Positions 47,962-56,941 of a stretch of 64,000 nucleotides of DNA are shown here, one piece after another. The notes under the pieces were generated by a model. The model did not search any database and had not been told where the DNA came from. It saw only the letters and a list, made by a program, of their open reading frames with translations. This stretch comes from Fen-671 sp963794745 (GTDB lineage Bacteria; Actinomycetota; Acidimicrobiia; Acidimicrobiales; Palsa-688). The translations under genes and the position numbers were made by a program. The stretch's first letter is position 1. Each line of letters opens with the position of its first letter. Location of the stretch: assembly GCA_963794745.1 (NCBI GenBank), contig CAWCEZ010000004.1, forward strand, positions 181,344 to 245,343. The letters run 5' to 3'.

Positions 47962-48702
47962 CTAGGAGCCGGTGACCTGGGCGTACAGCGAGCCCAGGTC
48001 GGGGTAACCGCTTGAGGCCCAACCCGAATTCTGCAGTGCCGAGATCTGCGCGGACGGGCTCTGGCCGACAGTATTGAGGATCGCCTGGATCCCGCCGCTG
48101 GCGGTTCCATAGCCCGGGATCGAATCCTGGCCCTTCAGCCAGTCGGCGGTCGCGTTCGCAGCGCTCGTCGGGTTCGACCAAACTGAGTCGCTGGATCCAT
48201 ATGTAGCCGAATCCGTGTAGCCGATGTTCAGCCAGTCGTTGTTACCGGCCGATTGACGGGACTGTGCGGCGCCGCCGCTCTCCTCCGCCAGCATCCAGGC
48301 GGAGACGACACCGGGGTTCAGACCCGTGTCCGCCGACAGCCTCGAGGCGAACTGCTGCTGCGAAGAGGTCAACATCGAGGTCGCTCCCTGGGGCAGCGTA
48401 ACGCCGCCCGACAGGCCGGCGCCGCCGCTGAGCGAGCCGAGACTGCCCGTATCGAGCGAGCTGCCGAGAGCGGAGCTCGCGAGCGAGCTCTGATCGACGC
48501 CGTCAGTCGAGCTGGTCGGATCCGTCGCTTGCGCCTGCGCGAGTTCGGTCGAGAAGTCCGTCCCGCTGGTTGCGCCGGTACCCGTGCCCGGAGTGATGTT
48601 CAGAAGCGAGTCCAGGAGCGTCCCGTTCTGAAGCTGCTGAAGCTGTTGTTGGATCTGATCGACCCGGGAGGCGACGTCCGAAACCGCAATGCTCGAGGTC
48701 AT
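47962..48702 (-). CDS. lytic-transglycosylase/glucosaminidase-like secreted protein
   Basis: About 246 residues from the ATG at 48702 (MTSSIAVSDVASRVDQIQQQL). An N-terminal coiled coil and a Ser/Gly/Thr-rich linker precede a domain with FASRLSADTGLNPGVVSAWMLAEESGG and NNDWLNIGYTDSATYG. The domain has the layout of phage-like or flagellar muramidases (an E-x-S-x-G site). The opening helix recalls proteins from actinobacterial flagellar clusters (FlgJ-like), but no other flagellar gene is present here. Lies 52 bases after the S51 peptidase gene. An earlier start at 48843 would overlap that gene. Confidence 0.6.
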   Translation of the reverse strand: MTSSIAVSDVASRVDQIQQQLQQLQNGTLLDSLLNITPGTGTGATSGTDFSTELAQAQATDPTSSTDGVDQSSLASSALGSSLDTGSLGSLSGGAGLSGGVTLPQGATSMLTSSQQQFASRLSADTGLNPGVVSAWMLAEESGGAAQSRQSAGNNDWLNIGYTDSATYGSSDSVWSNPTSAANATADWLKGQDSIPGYGTASGGIQAILNTVGQSPSAQISALQNSGWASSGYPDLGSLYAQVTGS

Positions 48703-48754
48703 CGTTCTCTCATCGGCTTCCGGGGGCGAAACCTTGACCCCGGAGGCGGTGCTG

Positions 48755-49577
48755 TTACTCCCAGCGGTGGCGACCCGAGCGCAGCTCCCGAAGCTCGTTG
48801 ATCCCGTACGGATCGTCGGAACTCTCGTCGCTGACAGCGGCATCCGCGGCGGCGGCGCCCGGGAGCAGCCGGACGGGCTCCGGCGCTTCGGTGATGCCGC
48901 CGTTACCGTCGGCCTCGACCCGCATCACCCGGGCGTCAGCTCGCGAGGCGACGCACTCCTCCAGGCGGGTGCCGTGATAGACCAGGGCGGCGCCGTCATC
49001 GGCGGCGTACCCGGGCGGCAGCGCGCCGGTCGCGACCGCATGCTCGTAGACCGGGCAGACGCTCGGACTCGCCGTCGAGGTGCACCGAGAGGCTGCCCGG
49101 ACAGCAGGCCGATCCCGTGCACCACCTCGGGCTGGCCGCCGCTCATGCTGACCCCGCCCTCAAACCAGCACATCGCGCCGGCGCTCAAGCCGGCGAGCAC
49201 GATCCCCCGCTCCCAGGCGGTTCGCATCGCCTCGTCGATCCCGTGCTCACGCCAGATCGCCAGCATGTTCCGCATCGAGCCGCCGCCGATGTAGAGCGCG
49301 TCCTGCGCGAGGATGTGCGCGACCGGGTCGATCCGGTCGCGGCCGAGGTGAAACAGCGACAGCACGCTCGGCTCGCACGGCCAGTCGCCGAAGCGCTCAT
49401 GGAAGCGCGTCACCTGCTCCCGCGGGTCGCCGCTGGCGGTCGGCAGGAAGCAGACCGCGGCACCGCCTTGCCGGTCAGCGCAGCACGAGCCGGTCGAGCG
49501 CGTCGCTCTGATCGTGCTCCGGCATCGTGAAGCCGCCGCCGCCCATCGCCAGGATCCGGCGCGGATCTCGGCAGGCG
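48755..49577 (-). pseudogene. S51 peptidase (peptidase E/cyanophycinase-like), frameshifted copy 1
   Basis: Three frame segments form one S51 serine peptidase. The start region has RRILAMGGGGFTM (near 49560). The middle (49490-49130) has VCFLPTASGD, LYIGGGSMRNML and the nucleophile elbow GLSAGAMCWFEGG. The last part (LSVHLDGESERLP, then GYAADDGAALVYHG) ends RWE at stop 48755-48757. Peptidase E cleaves Asp-X dipeptides; cyanophycinase degrades cyanophycin. The motif set fits the dipeptidase E side. Start codon not located. Confidence 0.65.
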
Positions 49578-49673
49578 CGCCGGCGGGCCCGTCCGCGCGG
49601 CACCGGCGCGGCTCCAGAGCGGGTCGGCTCACTCCGGGCCGCCGCGACTCACGCGGCGATCGCCGACAGCTCT

Positions 49674-50396
49674 TCAACCGCCGGACACTCCGAGGTAGCG
49701 AACCGGCAGCTCGTGCTCGACGCTGTCGCCATGTGCGTCGGTGGCGACGAACGAGGCCCGCGCCTTCGGCCGCGAGGACACAACCTCAGCCAGTTCCGTC
49801 CCGACGAAGTGCAGCGCAGCCGAATCGCCGGCGCCATAGCCGGCGGGCATCCCGTCGCCGACGCCTCGATGAAGCCTCGCGCCGCCCGTCCTCCTCGTGG
49901 TAGTGGACCGCGCAACTCCACGGCAGCAGACCGAGCGCCTCGATCTCCGTGCCGGCCCCTCATGGAAGCCGCTGAGCGCGTGGGAGAACCAGCACAACGC
50001 CCCGGCCGAGCCGCCACAGAGGATCACGCCGGCCTCCCACGCCTCCCTCAGAACGTCATCGATGCCGTGGGCCCGCCAGGTCCCGAGCAGCGAAACCAGG
50101 CTGCCGCCACCCACGTAGATCAGGTCCTGCGAGAGCAGATGCGCACGGGGATCGCCGACGCCGGTCTCTCGCCTGAACAGCGAGATGTGCGACGGCTCGC
50201 AGCGGCTCGCGGAGAACGCCCGGTAGAAGCGCACGACGTAGTGGTCGGCGTCGCCGCTGGCCGTCGGCAGGAAGCAGACCTTCGGGCGCTTCACGCCGGT
50301 CAGACCCAGCACGAAATCATCGAGCAGCGTGTTACCCCACTCCATCGAGAAGCCGCCGCCCCCGAACGCGACGATCTGCCGAGGACGAATATCCAT
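49674..50396 (-). CDS. S51 peptidase (peptidase E-like), copy 2, frameshifted
   Basis: From the ATG at 50396: MDIRPRQIVAFGGGGFSM, then VCFLPTASGDADHYVVRFY, LIYVGGGSLVSLLGTWRAHG, and the catalytic-serine elbow VILCGGSAGALCWFSHALSG. Past about residue 160 the order of sense breaks between frames, then RASFVATDAHGDSVEHELPVRYLGVSGG closes the protein. It is clearly the paralogue of copy 1, in direct tandem. Next to phoU and regulators; the substrate is unknown. Confidence 0.68.
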   Translation of the reverse strand: MDIRPRQIVAFGGGGFSMEWGNTLLDDFVLGLTGVKRPKVCFLPTASGDADHYVVRFYRAFSASRCEPSHISLFRRETGVGDPRAHLLSQDLIYVGGGSLVSLLGTWRAHGIDDVLREAWEAGVILCGGSAGALCWFSHALSGFHEGPARRSRRSVCCRGVARSTTTRRTGGARLHRGVGDGMPAGYGAGDSAALHFVGTELAEVVSSRPKARASFVATDAHGDSVEHELPVRYLGVSGG

Positions 50397-50469
50397 GGCG
50401 CAGAAGGTAAGTCCGGCCCACCAGGCGGTCTTTGGCCCTGTGGCTAAAATAAGCCGGTCTCGGCCTGCG

Positions 50470-51212
50470 TCAGGCACGGCCGGCGTCGAACTCAGGCGTG
50501 GTCGCCCGTGCGCGTGCTCGAACTCGCTGAACAGCCCGGTCACGACGAACGCGGTCTGCTCGGCGATGTCGACCGTGTTGTCGCCGATCCGCTCGAGGCA
50601 GCGAGCCACCAGGACCATGAACATCGCCCACTCGCGCATCTCGGCGTCGTCGCCGATGTCGACCGCGCGGCGGAAGATCTCCCGGTTGAGGCGGTTGACC
50701 TCGACGATCCTGACGCACGAGGTCCCGGGCCAGCGAGATGTGGCGAGTGCGGAAGGCCTCCTTGGCCTGCAGAACCTGCTGGCGGGCCGAGATCCCCATC
50801 TTCTCGATCAGCTCGAGGATCACGACGTCCTTCGGCTGCTCGTAACCGGAGAGCGGCACCAGCTTGGCCATGTTCGCGCACTGGTCCCCCATCCGTTCGA
50901 TGCAGCGGATGATGTGCAGCAGCGCCGCCAGCGAGGCGCAGGTCGTCGGCCGTCGGCGGCTGCCGCCCCAGCAGCGAGAGCGCGCCCTGATGGACCTCCA
51001 GGTAGCGCCCGTCGATCTGGTCGTCGTCAGCGGCGACCATGCCCGGCCAGTTCGACGTCCTGATAGTTGAGCGCCTCAAGCGCGCGGTCGAGTTGGGAGA
51101 CGACGAGGTCGAGACCGCCGATCGCCTGCTCTTCGAGGCGGATCAGATCGTCACGGAAGCGGTTGCGAGCATTCCGGCGCTCGCGCGGTCCCGCGGTTCC
51201 ACCGTTCGGCAT
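50470..51212 (-). pseudogene. phoU: phosphate signalling protein PhoU, multiple frameshifts
   Basis: Two-repeat helical protein that couples the Pst phosphate transporter to its sensor kinase. Pieces are: RDDLIRLEEQAIGGLDLVVS and LDRALEALNYQDVELA (51212-51030); MGDQCANMAKLVPLSGYEQP and QVLQAKEAFRTRHISLARDL (50892-50700); REWAMFMVLVARCLERIGDNTVDIAEQ (50640-50560), the second PhoU signature. The protein ends TTPEFDAGRA at 50470. At least three frame breaks. It lies directly downstream of an OmpR-type regulator pair. Confidence 0.7.
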
Positions 51213-51263
51213 GCTGCCATGGTCGGTCGACGCCGCTCCTGCACCGTTGGCTTGAGCGGCCGG

Positions 51264-51626
51264 TCATGACACTGGCGGCTTGCGTTGCGGCGCCAGCCGG
51301 TAACCGAACCCGAAATGTGTGTGGATGAAGCACCAGCCGGGCAGCGCGCGGTCGAGCTTGACCCGCAGCTTGCGCACGTAAACATCGACCGAGCGGTCGC
51401 CGGGCCGCATCGCCCGCTCCCAGACCAGCTCAAACAGCTCTTCACGCGAGACGATCCGGTCTGCGCGACGCGCCAGTTCAGTGAGCAGCCTCAGCTCCCG
51501 GATCGAGAGCGTGAGCGCGTGCCCGCTGGCACGCGCGAGGTGCTCGTCGGGGGTGATCTCCAGAGGCCCGAGCGACAGCAGCTCATGAGCTACCTCGGAG
51601 GTCGGGCTGTCATGCCTCGCGATCAT
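51264..51626 (-). CDS. stand-alone OmpR/PhoB-type winged-helix DNA-binding protein
   Basis: 120 residues, intact, made only of the C-terminal effector domain: LSIRELRLLTELARRADRIVSREELFELVW, then DRSVDVYVRKLRVKLDRALPGWCFIHTHFGFGYRL. No receiver domain precedes it. A separate upstream gene encodes a full receiver plus a near-identical effector domain. It may act as a competitor or constitutive partner of that regulator, or be the remains of a longer gene. The ATG at 51626 lies seven bases from the end of the upstream reading frame. Confidence 0.72.
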   Translation of the reverse strand: MIARHDSPTSEVAHELLSLGPLEITPDEHLARASGHALTLSIRELRLLTELARRADRIVSREELFELVWERAMRPGDRSVDVYVRKLRVKLDRALPGWCFIHTHFGFGYRLAPQRKPPVS

Positions 51627-51632
51627 GGGACC

Positions 51633-52617
51633 TCAGCATCGGGGCCAGGGCGCGTTACCGCCGCGTGAACACCCGTAAACACCCTGTGATCGACCCGCGA
51701 CAGTGCCGACGGGGCCGCGGTCAGCAAGCGATGCTAGCGCCGCGGTCAGCCGATCGGCTCGCTTGAGACGGCGGGCGGAGACGGCGGGTGAGTCGGCGAG
51801 GCGGCTGAACTCCGCTCTCCTCGCACGTCTGCACCGATCTCGACGCGACTCCCCACTGTCGAACTCAGGCGCGAAGCGATAGCCGACACCGAAGTGGGTG
51901 TGGATGTAGCTCCACGCCGGTGAGGCGACCCGTAGCTTCTGGCGAAGCTTGCGGACGAACACGTCAACCGAGCGGTCGCCGTGAGCCATCGCATAGCCCC
52001 AGACGCGCTCGTAGATCTCCTCGCGCCGCAGGACCCGGTCGGACTGCGAGAGCAGATGCAGAATCTCAAACTCGCGCGCGGTCAGCTCGAGGCTCGACGT
52101 CAGCGCGCGTACGCCTGGTAGAGGTCCGGGACGGATCATGATCTCGCCGACGCTGGTCGCGTCCTCCATCTGCGGCATCTCGTTGCGACGATGACGGCGG
52201 ATCGCGGCCTCGATCACGCAGATCAGCTCCTCGGCGTGGCAGGGCTTCGTCATCCAAGCGTCGGCGCCGAGCCGCAGACCACGAACCCGCTGGGCGACCG
52301 AGGAGGGACCAGTGCAGACGATCACGGCCAGCCCGGGAAGACGAGAGCAGACGCGCTCGAGGTATTCCCAGCTGCCGGGACCGAGGACCGCGAGGTCAAC
52401 GACAAGCGCGTTGAGGCGCATGCCTACCAGCGCGTCGACAGTCACGGCGCTGGAAAGGGCCCTGTAGATCCCAGCCCAGCGCGTCGAGCCGGTTTGAGAG
52501 CACCTGCATGAAACCAGGGTCACGGTCGACGACCGCGAGCCGGAGCCGGTTATGGGCGCGCTGCGCTGCGGCATTGGCCGCACTCCCGACGAGCGCGTCG
52601 CTCACACCTGGCGACAT
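51633..52617 (-). CDS. OmpR/PhoB-family response regulator, one frameshift
   Basis: Receiver plus winged helix. RLRLAVVDRDPGFMQVL (acidic pocket) is in the first frame. After a break near 52455, LNALVVDLAVLGPGSWEYL (phospho-acceptor Asp), IVCTGPSS (Thr) and DAWMTKPCHAEELI (Lys) complete the receiver. The effector has ELTAREFEILHLLSQSDRVL and DVFVRKLRQKLRVASPAWSYIHTHFGVGYRF. A ~75-residue basic tail follows, longer than usual. ATGs at 52617, 52623 and 52629 are possible starts. With phoU downstream, a phosphate-regulon role is likely (inference). No histidine kinase is in the window. Confidence 0.72.
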
Positions 52618-52832
52618 GGTCATCAGCATAAAGGAACAGGCGAGTAGCCGGTGCTTGCCGCATCGCTCTGGTAACAGGATGTTTACATGCAAACTGCAGC
52701 AGGAACGTGCTGGCGGGTTCGCGGCGACGCCATCCGAGGTGCTCGGCGCCGGCGACCTAAACCTCAGTTATTCGCGTCTCTTAGCTTCACAGCGGCTGTT
52801 TTTACTTTTCAGCCGCTATTCTGCTCGCCGTC

Positions 52833-53658
52833 ATGGCCTCGCGTAAAGAACAAAAAGAACAGGCGCGCGCAGCCCGCCTCGCGGCAGAGCAGGAGCACGC
52901 CGCCGCGGCTCGGCGCAATAGGCGCATGTACATGTTCGGCGGGATCATCGCCGTCGCGGTGGCCGTGATTGCGGTCGTGATCATCGTCTCCAGCGGTGGC
53001 AGCAGCGCCCCACGGGGCTCAGACCGGCCACCAGGCGAGCAAGACCTACAACCAGGTCAACGATCTGCTCAAGGACATCCCACAGAACGGCACGGTCCTC
53101 GGCAATCCGAACGCCAAGGTCACGATGACCTACTTCGGCGACCTCCAGTGCCCGATCTCCGAGACTTCACGCTCGAGGTGTCCCGACGTTCGTCCAGCAG
53201 GAGGTCCGAACGGGGAAGGTGAAGGTCGACTACAGGTCGTTCTGCACCGCCAGCTGCAACAACACCAGCCAGCCCAACCCCCATGGCACGTTCAACACCC
53301 AGCAGGTCGCAGCCTACGCCGCGGGCAGCCGGAAGTCGTTCTGGTACTACACCGAACTCTTCTACCACGAGCAGGGCACGGAGGGCACTCCGTACGTCAA
53401 CGAGTCCTTCCTGTCCGAACTCGCGGGCAACAGATACCGGATCTGAACATGGCCAAGTGGATGACCGACCGGGGCGAGCCCTCGCTGCTGGCCGCAGGTT
53501 CAAGCTGACGAGTCGCTGCGGCGAAGGACGGGATCCAGGGGACCCCGACGCTGGTGATGGCGGGGCCGAAGATCGAAGAGATCGTTCAGGGCACCTATAA
53601 CGGCGCCGGCTTCCCGAGCCCGACCGAGCTGGAACAGGCCGTCAACGCCGTCTCCTGA
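52833..53658 (+). pseudogene. membrane-anchored DsbA-family thiol oxidoreductase, frameshifted
   Basis: A cytoplasmic basic N-terminus (MASRKEQKEQARAARLAAEQ) and one transmembrane helix (FGGIIAVAVAVIAVVIIVSS) are followed by a thioredoxin-like DsbA domain. AKVTMTYFGDLQCPI starts the active site; KVKVDYRSFCTASCNNT, FWYYTELFYHEQG and GIQGTPTLVMAG (cis-Pro loop) follow in other frames, ending VNAVS. The second active-site cysteine appears lost, but one missing G near 53158 explains this. Next to VKOR, which would re-oxidise it. Confidence 0.7.
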
Positions 53659-53677
53659 TCGCGACTCGTCGCAGCCA

Positions 53678-54037
53678 GTGACCGATCAGCCTGCACAGGT
53701 TTCACGCGGGCCTTTCCACGGGACCAGCCCTGGTGGTGGCGATCATCGTGTTGCCACGATCGGTCTGCTCGAAGCGATCTACCTGACGTACGTCCACTAT
53801 CACGGCCTCAAGGGGCTGCTCTGCATCGGCGGCCACAGTGGCCACTCGAGCTGCGAGACGGTGCAGTCCTCCGTGTATTCGAAGGTGGCCGGCATCCCGG
53901 TGGCGTTGCTCGGGCTGCTCGGCTACATCGCGCTGCTCGGCTCGCTGATGATCCGCGGCGAGCTCGGCCGTGCGCTCGGGTCTCCGGTTGGGGCGGCCGT
54001 CGATCGGATGACGGAGGCTTTCTTCCTGCTCTCGTAA
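53678..54037 (+). pseudogene. vitamin K epoxide reductase-like (VKOR) protein, truncated at the region II/III join
   Basis: From GTG 53678. The first helix is broken between frames (LSTGPALVVAIIVL, then ATIGLLEAIYLTYVHYHGLKG). LLCIGG and SSCETVQSSVYSKVAGIPVALLGLLGYIALL give the first redox cysteine pair and the conserved Ser/Gly-rich loop. The chain stops after TEAFFLLS. The CxxC of the last helices, which reacts with quinone, is missing, because sequence of different character begins about 50 bases later. Confidence 0.65.
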
Positions 54038-54168
54038 CGGGTGTCCAAGGTCCTGCAGATGCATCGTCGACGAGTGTCGGCGCAGTCGTTCTTGAAGGGC
54101 CTGCGGGGTGCGCTACAACCGGGTCCCTCTTTTTTTCTTCTTTTCCTTCTGGGCCTGTCTTTTCTTTA

Positions 54169-54671
54169 GTTGGTGGAGGAGGCGCAGATACCAAAGGCTT
54201 GGCGGTACTCGGCGGGGGTGGAAGCGCTACAGAGGAAGGTTTCTTTTTTTCTTGGCTCTAGCTTCGGGCATTGGAGAGGAAGAGGATGAGGAAGATGAGG
54301 ATGGAGATGATGAAGATGAGAATGAAGGTGCAGGTGTTTCTCTAGACAATAGACTTAAAAAGGGATATTCGATTGCCGTACCACACGGTTGGGCGGCAAA
54401 TTCTGTGGGACTAGGAAGAGGAGATGTCCGAATTGCTGTTAAGAGAGGAGGTAGTGGAGATACTGCTGGTATAGATGCTTCATGAAATTCACGATAGAGT
54501 TCTTGGTAAGCCCTGTCTAAGACGTGTTTTTTTTGCTGTGATACGGAGATAAGCTGTCTGCAACTGGGACGTGTTTATTGGAGCTCGAGGGTCTTCAAAA
54601 ACACAAGGCCTGCTAGAATATTCCTCCTGCATTCGTAAATGTATATTTATACAGTCTTGAAATTCTGGCAT
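54169..54671 (-). CDS. Ser-rich hypothetical protein, chlamydia-like, one frameshift
   Basis: From ATG 54671: MPEFQDCINIHLRMQEEYSS, then DPRAPINTSQLQTAYLRITAKK. A run of eight A (54533-54540 region) breaks the frame. RAYQELYREFHEASIPAVSP and a poly-Ser tract (SSSSSPSSSSSS) follow, ending GICASSTN. The plus-strand ORF at 54108-54485 is the acidic shadow of this poly-Ser tract. Function unknown; Ser-rich tracts are common in secreted proteins of intracellular chlamydiae. Low certainty. Confidence 0.45.
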
Positions 54672-54789
54672 CAGGCTAAATCAAAAGATCAATACATTTT
54701 CAATTTTCTCCGCATTTTTGCGGCGTGGCGTCATTGCGTTGATATCATTATGACAAATAAGTGAAATTCATATAGGTATTGTTAATCAT

Positions 54790-56283
54790 ATGAGCATTCG
54801 GGGTATGTCTATGTTCGCAGCGAATAAATTCGTATTAAAGGCGTTTCTATTTGCTGCCGCTTCTGCTTTGTTGGGACTGCAGGCGGCCCCTGCGTTGGCT
54901 GAGGAAAAAATGGCTCCCATGCAGGCAAGGGCATTCGACGAATGGGCGTATTCCCTTGCCCTTCAAGCGGCGAGCTGGGGCGGGCCGATCGTCACGATGT
55001 ACGCCTTGCGGTATAACGATGCCATTGGTCCTGACGCCAAAGCGCGTCCTAACTCCATCTGGCGCATGGAGGACGTCTCTACGCCTGATTTGTCAAGAGA
55101 AGCGGGGTATGTGACGCCGAATGTCAATGTGATCTACGGCTTTGGCTTCATGGACCTATCGCGAGAGCCGATTATCCTGGAAGCCCCAGACTCCAATGGA
55201 CGCTATTATATGGTCGAGATCGTGGACATGTGGACGAATGCTTTTGCTTATGTCGGCGGCAAGGCCACGGGCTACAAGGGTGGCAAGTTTGCGTTGGTCG
55301 GGCCCGGTTGGGAAGGCGACCTTCCTAGCGGCGTGCAGCGCATAGACTGCCCGACGCCCTGGGTTCTGCTTCAACCTCGCGTCCATATCTATGTCGATGG
55401 GAAGACGGATCTTCCGGGCGCAAGGGAAGTTCTCGAGTCCATTCACACTGTTGCCCTGGCAGAATTCACGGGTAAGCCTGCCTTAGCGCCTCTTCAGTAC
55501 GACTATCCTGCGCCGGTGGCGGCCAACCCGGATCTTCCCGTTAGCGTCTTGGATTACAAAGATCCTCTCCAGTTCTGGGAGCTTTTGATGGCGGCGATGA
55601 ACGAAAACCCTCCGCCGCAAGATCAAATCACAGCCCTGCTGCCGATGTTCAAACCGCTTGGGCTAGAACTGGGCAAGCCATGGGATCGCTCTATACTTGG
55701 GCCGGAAATATTTGCGACCATGAGCAAAGCTGCCAAGAACATCGGGCAGATATTGGCGCACCTGCCTGCTGGAAGGATATATAAGGGCGCCCTCATCCCG
55801 CCTCCGAGCATCGGCAATTTTGGCACAGACTACATGACACGGGCTGTTATCGGCCGCATCGGCTTGACCGCCAATACGCCTAACGAATCGGTCTACTGGA
55901 TGTATACATTGGACAATAAAGGGCAGCCACTGACGGGTGCAAACAAGTACGCGATGACCTTCAAGGAGGGGATTCCCTTTTACGAGCCGGGCTTTTGGTC
56001 AATTACGATGTATGATGCCGCGAACAACTACACCGTTCCGAATCCGATCAATCGGTACATGCTGGGAAGCGATACGCCCGAAATCAAGAAGAACGCGGAC
56101 GGCTCTTTCACGATCTATATCCAGACGGAAAGTCCGGGAAAAGATAAGGAGTCCAACTGGCTTCCAGCCCCTCCGGGTCGTTTCTATCTGACTCCGCGCG
56201 CCTACGCGCCGAAGCCGGAAACCATCCGCATCCTGACAGACCCCGAATCCTGGCCCGTTCCCGAGGTCGTTCCCGTCCAGTAG
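54790..56283 (+). CDS. DUF1254/DUF1214 secreted protein
   Basis: Intact 497-residue protein. A signal peptide (FVLKAFLFAAASALLGLQAAPALA) is cleaved near residue 37. DUF1254 follows (ANVIYGFGFMDLS-like region, YYMVEIVDMWTNAFAYVGGKATG). DUF1214 at the C-terminus has YWMYTLDNKGQPLTGANKYAMTF, GFWSITMYDAANNY and PPGRFYLTPRAYAPKPE. The family is widespread in bacteria, and its role is not known. Alternative starts at 54805 and 54811 keep the signal peptide. The surrounding genes are broken while this one is not. An AT-rich stretch precedes it. Confidence 0.85.
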   Translation: MSIRGMSMFAANKFVLKAFLFAAASALLGLQAAPALAEEKMAPMQARAFDEWAYSLALQAASWGGPIVTMYALRYNDAIGPDAKARPNSIWRMEDVSTPDLSREAGYVTPNVNVIYGFGFMDLSREPIILEAPDSNGRYYMVEIVDMWTNAFAYVGGKATGYKGGKFALVGPGWEGDLPSGVQRIDCPTPWVLLQPRVHIYVDGKTDLPGAREVLESIHTVALAEFTGKPALAPLQYDYPAPVAANPDLPVSVLDYKDPLQFWELLMAAMNENPPPQDQITALLPMFKPLGLELGKPWDRSILGPEIFATMSKAAKNIGQILAHLPAGRIYKGALIPPPSIGNFGTDYMTRAVIGRIGLTANTPNESVYWMYTLDNKGQPLTGANKYAMTFKEGIPFYEPGFWSITMYDAANNYTVPNPINRYMLGSDTPEIKKNADGSFTIYIQTESPGKDKESNWLPAPPGRFYLTPRAYAPKPETIRILTDPESWPVPEVVPVQ

Positions 56284-56941
56284 CCGGTTATTTTCTTGCG
56301 GTTCTTTCCAGGATCCACGAGGACATTATATGCAAGGCTGATGGCGCAATTGTTTCGTCGAATTTTCGACATAGATCTATCCCTTTTAGTGAAAGGACAT
56401 TATCTTATTTTCTTGGTTTATTTGTTAGATATAATAGGGGAAGTCTGACATTTAAGAAAATCTCGGAAATCTCTTTTTTGGAGTGCGCGCGGCTTGACGC
56501 CGCTTTGTTAGACATCGACTTGGTCGTGCCCGGACCCGCGCTGCCCAAGCCGCGCGGAAGAAAAGCTCTGCCTAAGTCCTTGCGGTTCTACACATCTTTT
56601 TCTTGACAGGCAACTCACTACGGAATGCAATTGAGTCGCCCTACGGGCTCTTGGGTTTGTTGTACCCTTTTCCCACAGCTTCCTCCGGTCGCAGTGGGCT
56701 CCAATCAATCGCCCAGGGGGCTCAGGAATGATAGCTCACGGACAACGAAGAAGTGGAGTGCCGCGAAGGAAAATCCACCATCGTTCTCAAGACGTGGTCT
56801 GAAAAAAGCCTAAATGAAATCCAAAACTTCTTTTCCCACACGTGTATGACATGCGCGAAAAGCAATCAAACAAGCGATTGCTGATAGATAGCATGAAAGT
56901 ATATACTCCGGCAAAAATCGGAGGAGAGAGGGGTTAGGAGG
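56284..56941. other. long intergenic region
   Basis: About 660 bases between the DUF1254 gene and the AsmA-like gene. I see no RNA gene or supported coding frame. Purine-rich sequence (GGAGGAGAGAGG) immediately before 56942 is the likely ribosome site of the next gene. Confidence 0.4.

Noticed and set aside
54108..54485. Plus-strand ORF with an acidic EEDEEDEDGDDEDE tract
   Set aside because: It is the complement of a poly-Ser tract in a more coherent minus-strand frame.
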